Positions 54,518 through 63,700 of a stretch of DNA of 64,000 nucleotides are shown here, one piece after another. Source of the DNA: Ilyomonas sp965247435 (GTDB lineage Bacteria > Bacteroidota > Bacteroidia > Chitinophagales > Chitinophagaceae); the NCBI GenBank assembly GCA_965247435.1, contig OZ252019.1, positions 310,001-374,000 on the forward strand, given 5' to 3'. Under the pieces are notes generated by a model. It worked only from the letters and a program-made list of their open reading frames with translations. It was not told where the DNA came from and searched no databases. The translations under genes were made by a program, and so were the position numbers. How positions within the stretch are numbered: position 1 is the stretch's first letter; each line of letters begins with the position of its first letter.

Positions 54518-55087
54518 ATGGCAAAGGAAAATAAAAAAGAATTATCGCTACCACAACGTGAAGAACTACTCAAAGTATTGAAAGCCCGTTTTGAGAAAAA
54601 CAGGAACCGCCATCCAGGTCTTGACTGGGATAAAATACAAACAAAGCTGGAAGCCAACACAGAAAAACTGTGGTCGCTCCAGGAAATGGAAACAACGGGC
54701 GGTGAACCGGATGTTGTTGGTCAGGATAAAAAAACGGGCGAATATATTTTTTACGATTGTTCAGCAGACAGTCCAAAAGGCCGCAGAAGCTTTTGTTACG
54801 ACAGGAAGGCGCTGGAATCAAGAAAAGAAAATAAACCAAAAAATAATGCGGTTGATATGGCGGCGGCCATGGGCATTGAGGTTTTAACGGAAGAACAATA
54901 CCGCGGGCTGCAGGAGCTTGGAGATTTCGATACAAAAACGTCGAGCTGGGTGCAAACTCCTGCTGCTATCAGAGAACTTGGCGGAGCCCTCTTTTGCGAT
55001 CGCCGCTACAACCAGGTCTTTGTGTACCACAACGGTGCAGAATCTTATTATGCCGCCAGGGCATTCCGCGGCTCTTTAAAGGTTTGA
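54518..55087 (+). CDS. DUF4256 protein
   Basis: 189 residues, soluble, no signal. SLPQREELLKVLKARFEKN at the N-terminus, ETTGGEPDVVGQDKKTGEYIF, DCSADSPKGRRSFCYDRKAL, ALESRKENKPKNNAVDMAAAMG and LCDRRYNQVFVYHNGAESYYAAR-like ending are the DUF4256 pattern. The family has no assigned function; conserved D, E, C and R residues suggest an enzyme. Confidence 0.85.
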   Translation: MAKENKKELSLPQREELLKVLKARFEKNRNRHPGLDWDKIQTKLEANTEKLWSLQEMETTGGEPDVVGQDKKTGEYIFYDCSADSPKGRRSFCYDRKALESRKENKPKNNAVDMAAAMGIEVLTEEQYRGLQELGDFDTKTSSWVQTPAAIRELGGALFCDRRYNQVFVYHNGAESYYAARAFRGSLKV

Positions 55088-55430
55088 ATTTTGCATAGCT
55101 TATGATTTAACCGGAGTCGGCTATCCAAAACAGATCGCTACAAAAGAAGCCATCTTATTCACAGGTGGGGAAATACAACATTGAATGACGGTTTTTACGA
55201 TGTCTGTTATCAGTTTGATTGACAAAAACGAATGTGCGTTTACAACCCTGTAAAAACTGCCTGCAAGAGCATGCCTTGCAAAAACTGACCTGCCTGCCGG
55301 GGCAATATTTATAATTTTATCTATCTTCCGTTCGGCATCCGGTTAACATTTTTCAGATTTAATCTGTCCACGGATTGGTAGCCGTTGCCCATAATTTTAA
55401 TAGTCATTATTACCAAAGCAAAATATAAAA
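55088..55430. other. Intergenic region
   Basis: 343 bases. A short CCTGC-rich segment near 55260-55300 is present, but no gene, RNA or clear terminator. Confidence 0.3.
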
Positions 55431-55970
55431 ATGAGAGCAACACTTCAGGTACGTCCATCGTGGCCAATATTATTATTATCAGCAATCGTATTGGCAGCAC
55501 TTTTTTCCTGCAACACTTCGCCCGGCGATGCACAAAAAGAGCCGGCCGTTGACTCTGTTGCAGCTAATATAAAAATGTACACCCATGTGTGGGACGAAAT
55601 AATTAATAAAAGAAAGCTGGACCAGTTCAACGATACCAATTTTACAAAAAACGTTGTAATGCACGCCAGCCCGGCTGATGTGGTTGGGATTGACAGTGCA
55701 AGGGCTTATTATGCTAACTACCTGACCGGATTTTCGAATATCACATTTACTATCAAAGACGTATTTGGGATGGGTAATAAACTGGTAAAGCACTGGAACT
55801 TTAAAGGAACGCATACCGGTCTGTTCTTTGGCATTCCTGCAACCAATAAAAAGGTTGACATAGACGGCGTTACGCTCGTTCGTATGGAAGGGGGTAAGAT
55901 TGCAGAAGAAAGAGACTTCTTCGACAATTTAGAATTTATGCAGCAGCTTGAGCTTATTCCAAAAAAGTAA
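55431..55970 (+). CDS. SnoaL-like (NTF2-fold) ester-cyclase family lipoprotein
   Basis: 179 residues. Signal with lipobox VLAALFSCNTS, so lipid-anchored. The mature part is the NTF2/SnoaL fold: KMYTHVWDEIINKRKLDQFN, VVMHASPADVVGIDSARAYY, GNKLVKHWNFKGTHTGLFFG (the conserved WxxxGTHxGxxxGIPAT-like segment) and DGVTLVRMEGGKIAEERDFFDNL. This 'ester cyclase' group is very common; its reaction is unknown in most cases. Confidence 0.85.
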   Translation: MRATLQVRPSWPILLLSAIVLAALFSCNTSPGDAQKEPAVDSVAANIKMYTHVWDEIINKRKLDQFNDTNFTKNVVMHASPADVVGIDSARAYYANYLTGFSNITFTIKDVFGMGNKLVKHWNFKGTHTGLFFGIPATNKKVDIDGVTLVRMEGGKIAEERDFFDNLEFMQQLELIPKK

Positions 55971-56408
55971 AAGGCCAAGTGCTTGCCACGAAAAGACTGC
56001 AATCATATATTCTTTACCAAGGAAGAAATACGTACTTGCCATCCTGACTTTAAGTGTTGTAAGTCTTGCATCCGTGCAACGCAGTTTTAGAAAGAATGAT
56101 GTCTATTTAAAAGCAGGCGGCCATAGACTTTTGGTTTGGTAAACTGTGAGCGCCGGCTAATAAAGGAAATTAGGTTCGGGATTTCTATTAGCAAAAGGTT
56201 TTAAAGTAAAAGCGCTTGCTGCCGGTTAAACGGCTTTACACAGTAAGTGCTTTTGAATACCTTTTAAACAACCAGATGTTTGACCGGCACCATAGCAAAA
56301 TAAGCACCTGTTTTTTTAAATAATCATATTGCATCAAGCCATTTTGCAGTCCTGTCATTGTGATAGTTATCCTACCGGCAATCATGCAAATTGTTTTTAA
56401 TTTCTGCC
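55971..56408. other. Intergenic region with a possible decayed reading frame
   Basis: 438 bases. A frame at about 56017-56142 (RKKYVLAILTLSVVSLASVQ, then KNDVYLKAGGHRLLVW and stop) resembles a signal peptide with a short tail but lacks a start codon; it may be a gene remnant. Nothing else is recognisable. Confidence 0.3.
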
Positions 56409-56975
56409 ATGGAAAAGCTGAGCATAGCAACGGAAAGGCTTACAATACGAAATCTTAAACTATCCGATTTGGATGATTTCCATATCTACCGTTCCAACCC
56501 TGATATAACAAAATACCAGGGGTTTGATGTAATGACTTTAGCACAAGCCAAAGCATTTATAAAAGAGCAACTAGATAAAGAATATGGTAAAGCAGGCGAG
56601 TGGGTGCAATATGGAATTGAGAGCAAGGCGACCGGGAAGATTGTGGGCGACTGCGCCATTAAACTCGACCGAAACGATATTAGGATTGCGGAAGCAGGGA
56701 TAACGATTTCACACCTTGCGCATAGAAAGGGCTATGCAAAAGAAGCTTTGTTGGGTATCCTGGCATTTCTGTTTGATAAAAAAGCAATACACCGGGTAGT
56801 TGAAACTGTGGACGCAGCAAACATCGCTTCTATTAATTTATTAAAAAGCCTTGGTTTCAGGCAAGAAGGGCATTTTGTTGAGAATATTTTTTTTAAAGGA
56901 TACTGGGGAAGTGAATATCAATACGCAATGCTAAGAAGGGAGTGGAACTTAAATCACAACGCCACGCAGTTGTAA
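56409..56975 (+). CDS. GNAT acetyltransferase of the RimJ/RimL type
   Basis: 188 residues from MEKLSIATERLTIRNLKLSD; the ATG at 56391 adds six residues. ERLTIR, the acetyl-CoA loop in HRKGYAKEALLGILAFLF, and VVETVDAANIASINLLKSLGFRQEGHFVEN are hallmarks of the RimJ/RimL group, which acetylates protein N-termini or small substrates. The length fits. A hairpin terminator follows at 57126. Confidence 0.88.
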   Translation: MEKLSIATERLTIRNLKLSDLDDFHIYRSNPDITKYQGFDVMTLAQAKAFIKEQLDKEYGKAGEWVQYGIESKATGKIVGDCAIKLDRNDIRIAEAGITISHLAHRKGYAKEALLGILAFLFDKKAIHRVVETVDAANIASINLLKSLGFRQEGHFVENIFFKGYWGSEYQYAMLRREWNLNHNATQL

Positions 56976-57125
56976 CGGCAACAAGCAACGCTAATAAGAA
57001 ACCTAAAAAAGCCGGGCATAATAGAAAGTACCCAACGGTTGCCGGTAGCTGTTCATCGGCTGTAACAGTAAGCAGGCTTTTTATTTTAACCTTCAGCCAA
57101 TCACAAACCTGCTTTCGACTGCAAT

Positions 57126-57150
57126 AACAGCAGATTTGGTTACTGCTGTT
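57126..57150 (+). terminator. Hairpin terminator after the GNAT gene
   Basis: AACAGCAG at 57126-57133 pairs with CTGCTGTT at 57143-57150, followed by TGTTTGTTTT. Confidence 0.5.
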
Positions 57151-57194
57151 TGTTTGTTTTAGCGGAGCTTTGCAACAATAAAAAAAACAGCGCA

Positions 57195-58095
57195 ATGAAA
57201 ATTACAATCACTGGTTCGTTAGGGCATATCAGCAAACCGCTAACAGAAGCATTGCTGCAGCAAGGTCACGCCCTTACCGTTATCAGGCAGCAATGCCGAA
57301 AAGCAGCAAGCTATAGAAGCTTTAGGAGCCACCGCTGCCATCGGCTCGCTCGAAGACAAGGAGTTTCTGATAACTGCTTTCAGCGGCGCAGACGCTGTTT
57401 ATACAATGGTGCCGCCGGCCAACTACTTCGATCACAGCCTTGACCTGCTGGAGTACTACCGCAGGCTTGGCAGAAATTATGCACACGCCCTTGGCCGGTC
57501 GGGTATCAAGCACGTAGTCAACGTTAGTACGATCGGTGGTAATTTAGATAAAGGCAATGGCATTTTACTTGGCGCTCATGATGTAGAGCAAATCCTGAAC
57601 GAATTGCCGCCGGACGTAGCCATTACGCACATGCGCCCTACCTCTTTTTTCTACAATTTATATGGCTATTCCGGTATGATAAAAAGCGAGGGCGTAATTG
57701 CAGCCAATTATGGGGCCGAAGACATTATTCCCTGGGTTTCTCCGACTGATATTGCTGCTGCGGTTGCCGAAGAACTAACAATGGCGCCCGCAGGCAGAAA
57801 GATAAGGTATGTAGCAAGCGAGGAACTTACCGGCAATGAAACTGCAACAATTTTAGGCGCAGCTATCGGAAAGCCGGAATTGAAATGGCAGCTTATCTCC
57901 AATGAGCAAACCCAAAGCGTTTTGGAAGCAATCGGGATGAATCCGCAAATCGCTGCCGGTTTGGTGGAGATGTATGCTGGTCTTCATACCGGTTTATTAG
58001 CAGAAGACTATTACCGCAATAAGCCGGCTGTTATGGGTAAAGTAAAACTAACAGATTTTGCAAAGGAATTTGCAGAAGTCTATAAAAAGAACTGA
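57195..58095 (+). pseudogene. NmrA-like NAD(P)-binding protein gene with one frameshift
   Basis: ATG at 57195 gives KITITGSLGHISKPLTEALL then QQGHALTVI. Near 57285 the frame shifts and the protein continues as SNAEKQQAIEALGATAAIGS, ADAVYTMVPPANYFDH, HVVNVSTIGG and MRPTSFFYNLYGY up to 58095. A repaired product of about 300 residues would be a full-length NmrA-like atypical SDR. The lone shift means recent loss or a sequencing error. It lies upstream of another broken gene. Confidence 0.8.
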
Positions 58096-58117
58096 TTACT
58101 ATTGTAATAGGCCAAAT

Positions 58118-58566
58118 ATGCAACCTGCCAGGTTTAAAACGATAAACGTATTTTACCGGTTCAGGGCTTACCCAGGCCCGAGCATCCGTTGATCAGCATA
58201 ATAAAGTTAGAGCTCGTGCGGAAGTTGCCCCGGCAGGAAACAAGTTTGGTACTCAATTTTTATTCGATCGCATTAAAGAGAAACTTCAATGCTAAAATAA
58301 AATACGGTCAGCAGGAATATTATTTTGATGATGGTATCCTTTTCTTGATCCCGCCCGGCCAGGTTTTCAAAATTAAAGTTGATAAATACATACCCTTACA
58401 GCAGTCGGGATGGATGTTACTGGTTCATCCCGACTTTTTATAGAATATGCTTTTAGCCAAGACTAGCAAACATTACGGGTATTTCAGCTATGTAGTTTTT
58501 GCCTGGACTAAAAATCTAAAGCAGCAGCGCTTTGGTTCTGCCTCACTATTGGTATTTGCAAGATAG
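58118..58566 (+). pseudogene. AraC-family regulator, N-terminal (cupin) remnant
   Basis: Begins MQPARFKTINVFYRF at 58118, changes frame near 58160, and continues GLPRPEHPLISIIKLELVRK, FYSIALKRNFNAKIKYGQQ, FLIPPGQVFKI and GWMLLVHPDFL. A TAG at 58441-58443 stands where the family has tryptophan (DFLWNTPLAK); past it NMLLAKTSKHYGYFSY remains readable to about 58566. The C-terminal double helix-turn-helix is absent. So there are a frameshift, a nonsense change and a 3' truncation. Confidence 0.75.
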
Positions 58567-58810
58567 CAAAGGGAACGGGTAGTACAATTTAAACTAAGCA
58601 AAGCTCAGAACAGCTACGAATACATAATCCGGTGCAGAAAAGCAAAATAAGCTGGATAAAAAAAATAAAACCCGTTACAAAAATCGGGTTGGTTGTATTA
58701 TATTTTTCTTTATTTTTAAAGTGTCTTTTATAACCTTTGGCTTTTTACTACAACCCCATAGTATTAAAAGTAGCCCGTCCTTATTAATTAAACTCAACTC
58801 CCTTTTTCAA

Positions 58811-61120
58811 ATGAAAACATGTGCTTATCTCTTAACCGTTTTATTAACTGTATTTTTCACCAACTGCCTTAATGCCCAAAGCCCGAAAAAACCAAACGTT
58901 ATTTTTATATTGGGCGATGACATCGGTTTTGATTCGCCTACTGTAAACGGCGGGCAATCCTTCAGCACGCCCAACATAGATTCTATGGCAAGGTATGGAA
59001 TGAACTTTACGCATTGCGAGTCAACGCCGCTGTGCAGCCCTTCAAGGATGATGCTCCTTACCGGAAAACAAAATTTTCGTAATTATAGTAATTGGGGTTA
59101 CATGACTGATACTGCCAAAACTATGGGCAACCTGATGAAAGATGCCGGTTATACTACAGGGTTCTTTGGAAAACTTCAATTGCAGTGCAGTTCAGCAAGA
59201 ATGAAGAACTGGGGTTGGGACGATTATACAGTTTTTGAAATAGACGATGATACTATAAAGAATAATCAGCGGTACAAAAGCCCGAATCTTATTGATAATA
59301 AAGGCCGGGTTGCTGAAAGTATAACTAAAGATCAATATTGCGATGATATCCTTACTAACAGGATTCGGACATTTATTGATAGCAATAAAACTAAACCTTT
59401 TTTTATTTATTATTCAATGTCAATTGGCCATCATCCTTTTTGTCCTACACCTGATGATCCGGAATATGCAGCCTGGGACCCGTCAAAAGGAGTAAGCGAC
59501 ACCAGTTTCTATCCATCTATGATGAACTATATGGACAAAAAAGTCGGACAAATACTTACAAAACTTAAAAGCGCCGGCTTAGACAATAACACTATTGTTT
59601 TTTTTGCCGGAGATAACGGAACTGATGCTGAAATTGTATATAAAGCAAATGGTGTACTTGTTACGGGAGAAAAGGCGCAAACACTTGAAGGTGGTACGCA
59701 CGTTCCGTTAATGGCTTACTGGCCTAAATATATTGCTCCGCACAGTATTAATGATGATCTAATAGACTTTACAGATTTCTTTCCCACTTTTGCCGATTTG
59801 GCGGGGTATAAAAAATTAACTAAATATGGAGTTCTGGATGGTGTTAGCTTTTGCAACAGGTTGTTTAAAAAAGCTGATTCTGTAAGGCCTTATATTTTCG
59901 CACACTACGATCCACACCCCGGCGGGCCTTCTGTGTTAAACCGATGGGTAAGAGATAAAGTGTATAAGTTATATGATGACTCTACAGGGAGTAAAAGTTC
60001 GGGCAAGTTTTTTAATATACAATTAGACAAAGAGGAAAAACATGCATTGAAAACAAATGAATTAACTCCTGCAGAAGTTAACTTGAAATCTACTTTCAAA
60101 CATATTTTAGATACTTCCGGTTCCTGGCCTCAAGGGCCTCTTATTCAGAAAGCTGCTGCATCCGGTGTTACAAACAACAGTGCTGTTATTGCGGCCACCA
60201 TTGTAAATTCAGGAGCATCCAGATTAATAGAAAGAGGCTCGACGCTAAGTACGCGTGAAAGACCTTATTATGATTCTAACCGTCAGAAAGATCCTAATAT
60301 AGCTTTAGGTACTTTTTCACAAACCCGTAATAGTTTAATGCCTCAAAAAAAATATTTCTATTCCTTATATGCCATGAATGCAAATCTAAGTAATAGTACT
60401 GCTTATGCTATGGATACATTCATTACATTATCTAATCCGGTCATTAAGCAACCAACTTCTTTTACAGCTACTGATAAAGCCTGTTCGGTAGAACTGGCCT
60501 GGAATAATGCGGCTTTCCCTTCTTCAGGCGCAACCAAAGGCGGCTATGTAGTGGTGTATGCAACTAAAGCAATTGTACTTAATAAAAATGCAAACGGCCA
60601 TCCACCTGCTGCTGTAAGCACGAATCCAAAAAACAGGATAATAACTATTGTTTCCAGTTTGCCTAAACTGCCGGCAACAAGCACTACGGTAAGTGGTTTG
60701 TCAAAAGACAGTTTGTATTATTTTACCCTGGTGCCTTATACGTATGATGGCACGAACGATTCAACGTATAATTATCTTACCGATGGCGCGCTTTCTACCA
60801 CCAAAAAGCCGGCTAATAATGGTTGTAAAGAGGCGTCTTTTGTTAGCGTCAGTGAAAGTCAAAGCGCAAAAGCAACACTATCCGGTATGTTGGTTACGCC
60901 CAACCCAGGTACAGATGAGTTTACACTAAAAATGACTGAGGCAATAAGAAACGAAGTGATTAACATACGCGTAAGCGATGCTTTGGGAAGAACATATTAC
61001 GATATAAAAGGTACGGGGAAGAGCAGGTATGTATTTGGCAGCAACCTAAAGGCAGGTATTTACTTTATTGATGTTAAAACGGCTGCGGTCTCCTATAAAT
61101 TCAAAGTAGTTAAAGAGTAA
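58811..61120 (+). CDS. T9SS-secreted sulfatase
   Basis: 769 residues from MKTCAYLLTVLLTVFFTNCL; the ORF runs 30 residues further up but without a signal. The sulfatase domain (about 25-430) has KKPNVIFILGDDIGFDSP with metal ligands D36/D37, the formylglycine motif ESTPLCSPSRMMLLTGK (C75), MSIGHHPFCPTP, and FFAGDNGTDAEI. Then comes a FN3-like module (about 570-680) and a type A sorting domain (LVTPNPGTDEFTLKM, YDIKGTGKSRYVFGS, KFKVVKE). It should remove sulfate from external polysaccharides; maturation needs a formylglycine or anaerobic sulfatase-maturing enzyme, not seen here. Confidence 0.92.
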   Translation: MKTCAYLLTVLLTVFFTNCLNAQSPKKPNVIFILGDDIGFDSPTVNGGQSFSTPNIDSMARYGMNFTHCESTPLCSPSRMMLLTGKQNFRNYSNWGYMTDTAKTMGNLMKDAGYTTGFFGKLQLQCSSARMKNWGWDDYTVFEIDDDTIKNNQRYKSPNLIDNKGRVAESITKDQYCDDILTNRIRTFIDSNKTKPFFIYYSMSIGHHPFCPTPDDPEYAAWDPSKGVSDTSFYPSMMNYMDKKVGQILTKLKSAGLDNNTIVFFAGDNGTDAEIVYKANGVLVTGEKAQTLEGGTHVPLMAYWPKYIAPHSINDDLIDFTDFFPTFADLAGYKKLTKYGVLDGVSFCNRLFKKADSVRPYIFAHYDPHPGGPSVLNRWVRDKVYKLYDDSTGSKSSGKFFNIQLDKEEKHALKTNELTPAEVNLKSTFKHILDTSGSWPQGPLIQKAAASGVTNNSAVIAATIVNSGASRLIERGSTLSTRERPYYDSNRQKDPNIALGTFSQTRNSLMPQKKYFYSLYAMNANLSNSTAYAMDTFITLSNPVIKQPTSFTATDKACSVELAWNNAAFPSSGATKGGYVVVYATKAIVLNKNANGHPPAAVSTNPKNRIITIVSSLPKLPATSTTVSGLSKDSLYYFTLVPYTYDGTNDSTYNYLTDGALSTTKKPANNGCKEASFVSVSESQSAKATLSGMLVTPNPGTDEFTLKMTEAIRNEVINIRVSDALGRTYYDIKGTGKSRYVFGSNLKAGIYFIDVKTAAVSYKFKVVKE

Positions 61121-61165
61121 CGCACCTGCTATTTTCAACGTCTTCAGGTACATATTTTTAAAAAT

Positions 61166-61205
61166 AAAAATGGGAAACAAGGCTGCAGCTTTGTTTCCCA
61201 TTTTT
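61166..61205 (+). terminator. Intrinsic terminator after the sulfatase
   Basis: AAAAATGGGAAACAA at 61166-61180 pairs perfectly with TTGTTTCCCATTTTT at 61191-61205; a T-run follows. Confidence 0.85.
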
Positions 61206-61473
61206 TTGTGCTTAAGTAGAACATCAAAATTGGTTAGGATAATTTGGTTTGCAATATTCCGCGAGCCTGTCGCTCCGTAATCGCCATGTTCCCGGCTATA
61301 CTTTTATATGATTTACTTTCAGTAGGACTTTAGCCTGTGGCGCCTTTAGCGCCAGCGGAATCTGCTAATTGAGTAAACATTCAAGTAATTCTGCAGCTTT
61401 ATTGAGTGTGATCAACCTTACATTTTCTGTGCTAATCTTAATCATCCAATTCATCACCCCAAATCTCCGTCCT
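61206..61473. other. Intergenic region between convergent genes
   Basis: Holds a short palindrome TGGCGC-CTTTA-GCGCCA near 61337-61353 and, on the minus strand, GGGTGATGAATTGGATGATT near 61440-61460, a phrase typical of Bacteroidota intergenic repeats. No gene. Confidence 0.3.
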
Positions 61474-63294
61474 TTATTCTTTCACAAACTTCAATGATTC
61501 TGTTTTGCTGCCGGTGGTGATATGGATATAGTACATGCCAGGCTGCAGGTTGGCTGTTGGCGTACGGTACTGCGTGCTGCCGTTGCTTGTCCCCTTTGCC
61601 AGTACCGTACCGCTGCCATTGGCAATGCTGATGTTCGTTGTTTCGTTGGTCTTTAAGCCTTGCACGGTTACATAGTCCCTGGCAGGGTTGGGATAGAGGG
61701 ATGCAGCGGAGCTAAGGTCGCCTGCACTTACCAGTACTTTGTTGGAGAAGGTTTTATAGCCTTTTCTATCTACTGCCACCACGCGGTAAAAACCAGCATC
61801 CGCCACATTAAAGTTGTAGTCCTTCAGCCGACTGCTGCCCCCACCGCTTAGTTTACCTTTTTCTGCAAAGCCTTTGCCCGTTGTACTATATTGAATGCTG
61901 TAGTAGCTGATGTTCTTATTATCCAAACCCTGCCAGCTAATGCCATGATTCTGCAGCCAGCGTTTGATGCGTACAAATAAAGGCACCTGGCTTGGATAAC
62001 CGTAATAACGGGCTAAAGCGCGTCTGTCTTCAAATGTTTGAAAGGATTGCGCATAGCCAATCAGCACAATCTTACCATCCGCTTGTATATCTGCACCAGT
62101 AGTATAATCACCATCATCAAAGTTAGTTATCTGTATTCCTCCATTGCCAAACTGAGCATCTAAGGAGCCATCTGCATTATAGCCTACGAGTGCAAAGTCT
62201 CCGCTACCGGTAAATATATCATAGTTCGTACCGGCCACCACAATCTTGTCCTTCTTTTCTCCCGTTATAAATACTTTTTTTCCCTCCCCATTGTACTGAG
62301 AAAAGTTAGTAATCACTACGCCGCCTTGTCCAAAACTCTTATCTAAACTGCCATCTGTATTAAAACGTGCAACCGTGAATTTGAGGTCAAAGGGCTGGGC
62401 GCTTGTTCCGGTAACTACGATCTTACCGTCTTCCTGTATGGCTACATCATTAATGTGCCCGCCGCCTGTTCCGGCCTGCACATCCACTATTCCATTTACA
62501 CCAAAACGATTATCATAGCTGCCATCTTCATTATAGCGCTCAAGGTGAAAGCGGGCATCATCTGCATCTTCATTACCCCGATAGCCTGCTGCTACAATCT
62601 TACCGTCTTTCTGCAATGCAATGCCATTGGCGCAACCTATTGTTGTGCTTACAACAATGCCTTCTTTGCCATAGCTAAGGTCTTTTGTACCATCAGGTAA
62701 AAAACGCGCAGTTGAAACATGCCCTACAAACTCCTCCGGATCTGTCGCAATACAAGAGCCGGTTATAATCTTGCCGTCTGGCTGCAACAAGATGTTTCCT
62801 GCCGATTCAAAGGGGTATCCAAAGGAAGCAGTGGCCGTACCGTTCGTTCCAAAAGAGGAATCAACTGTGCCATCAGGCTTAAAGCGTGCAAAGGCAATCT
62901 TGTCCTTGTTGTCCGTTGCTGTAAGGTTGCCGCCTGCTATTATTCTGCCATCCGGTAGCAAAGCAAGAGATGATATGCTTGCATTGTCTTCCGGCTTTGT
63001 CATGCCTGGAAACAACACATAAGCGCTGCCGTTGTCACCAAAAGAATGGTCAGGTGAGCCGTCGGGCAACAGCGCATCTATCTTGAAAGTAAAAGAAAAC
63101 CCTTTGTAGGGTCCTAATGTTGCAACCAGTATTTTGCCATCTTTGGCAACCTTTATTGTTTCACCTTCCAATAAACTTGATTGATTCAGCACCTGTCCTT
63201 TATTGCCAAAGGAAGGATCGAGTGTACCAGGATGTTGAGCAAAAGATGAAGCGGTACTGTATAAGAGTATAAAACATAAGAGTACTAATTTCAT
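61474..63294 (-). CDS. T9SS-secreted delta-60-repeat protein
   Basis: 606 residues: signal peptide MKLVLLCFILLYSTASSFAQ, then about seven delta-60 repeats of 55-60 residues. Each has DGKI(V/I)(V/A)xG, AxxRFxxDGxxDxSFGxxG and similar (examples LLPDGRIIAGGNLTAT, SFGTNGTATASFG, SLDKSFGQGGVVI). A short FN3-like segment follows and a type A sorting domain (ASLYPNPARDYVTVQGL, GMYYIHITTGSKT, LKFVKE). The repeats are predicted to make a beta-propeller. The protein is probably a surface or released factor of unknown ligand. Confidence 0.85.
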   Translation of the reverse strand: MKLVLLCFILLYSTASSFAQHPGTLDPSFGNKGQVLNQSSLLEGETIKVAKDGKILVATLGPYKGFSFTFKIDALLPDGSPDHSFGDNGSAYVLFPGMTKPEDNASISSLALLPDGRIIAGGNLTATDNKDKIAFARFKPDGTVDSSFGTNGTATASFGYPFESAGNILLQPDGKIITGSCIATDPEEFVGHVSTARFLPDGTKDLSYGKEGIVVSTTIGCANGIALQKDGKIVAAGYRGNEDADDARFHLERYNEDGSYDNRFGVNGIVDVQAGTGGGHINDVAIQEDGKIVVTGTSAQPFDLKFTVARFNTDGSLDKSFGQGGVVITNFSQYNGEGKKVFITGEKKDKIVVAGTNYDIFTGSGDFALVGYNADGSLDAQFGNGGIQITNFDDGDYTTGADIQADGKIVLIGYAQSFQTFEDRRALARYYGYPSQVPLFVRIKRWLQNHGISWQGLDNKNISYYSIQYSTTGKGFAEKGKLSGGGSSRLKDYNFNVADAGFYRVVAVDRKGYKTFSNKVLVSAGDLSSAASLYPNPARDYVTVQGLKTNETTNISIANGSGTVLAKGTSNGSTQYRTPTANLQPGMYYIHITTGSKTESLKFVKE

Positions 63295-63379
63295 AAGCAG
63301 GATTAGTGTAGATCTTTAAAATTGAATTTCTACGGCAAGGTAAAACTAAAGTTATATGCTCTAATAATTACCCAAACAA

Positions 63380-63410
63380 AAAAGGCTGCTCCAAACCGGA
63401 GCAGCCTTTT
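63380..63410 (-). terminator. Intrinsic terminator below the rpoD fragment
   Basis: AAAAGGCTGCTCC at 63380-63392 pairs perfectly with GGAGCAGCCTTTT at 63398-63410; minus-strand T-run follows. It is 16 bases past the stop of the fragment. Confidence 0.8.
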
Positions 63411-63426
63411 AAAAAAGTCGAAACAT

Positions 63427-63591
63427 CTATCCCAAATATGCTTTTAGTGCATTGCTGTACCGCGCTTTCTGCAGGTGCTTGATAGCCCGCTCTTTTATCT
63501 GGCGGATACGTTCTTTCGTCAGGTCGTATTTCATGCCAATCTGTTCTATCGTGTTGCCGTTTTCACCATCCAGCCCAAAATAAGCGGTTAC
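63427..63591 (-). pseudogene. 3' fragment of a primary sigma factor gene (rpoD)
   Basis: The last 54 codons read AYFGLDGENGNTIEQIGMKYD, LTKERIRQIKERAIKHLQKA and RYSNALKAYLG, exactly the region 4.2 end of Bacteroidota RpoD. The homology stops at about 63591; upstream codons in the same frame (to 63726) are unrelated and reach into the RES gene. There is no start codon for the fragment itself. A good terminator follows it, so this looks like the preserved end of a real rpoD locus or copy truncated by an insertion or recombination. An intact rpoD must exist elsewhere. Confidence 0.75.
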
Positions 63592-63700
63592 CCAAAAATA
63601 AAAACCTGGAAGTATTGCTTTACCATTTGGTATATCAACAAACTTATAAAATAAATGCATTATGCATGATAACAAAAGGAACGTTTCGCTGAGCCGGCTT

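Noticed and set aside
7704..58443. Stop-codon recoding of TAG
   Set aside because: In-frame TAG occurs in two broken genes, but the AraC remnant is also frameshifted and truncated, and TAG ends other intact genes, so simple decay explains both.
58647..58695. Possible terminator with AACCCG/CGGGTT arms upstream of the sulfatase
   Set aside because: Only six pairs with a ten-base loop and a poor T-run; not strong enough to call.
61337..61353. Hairpin TGGCGC-CTTTA-GCGCCA as a further member of the TCCN family
   Set aside because: Its loop is CTTTA, not TCCN, and its flanks do not match either repeat family.
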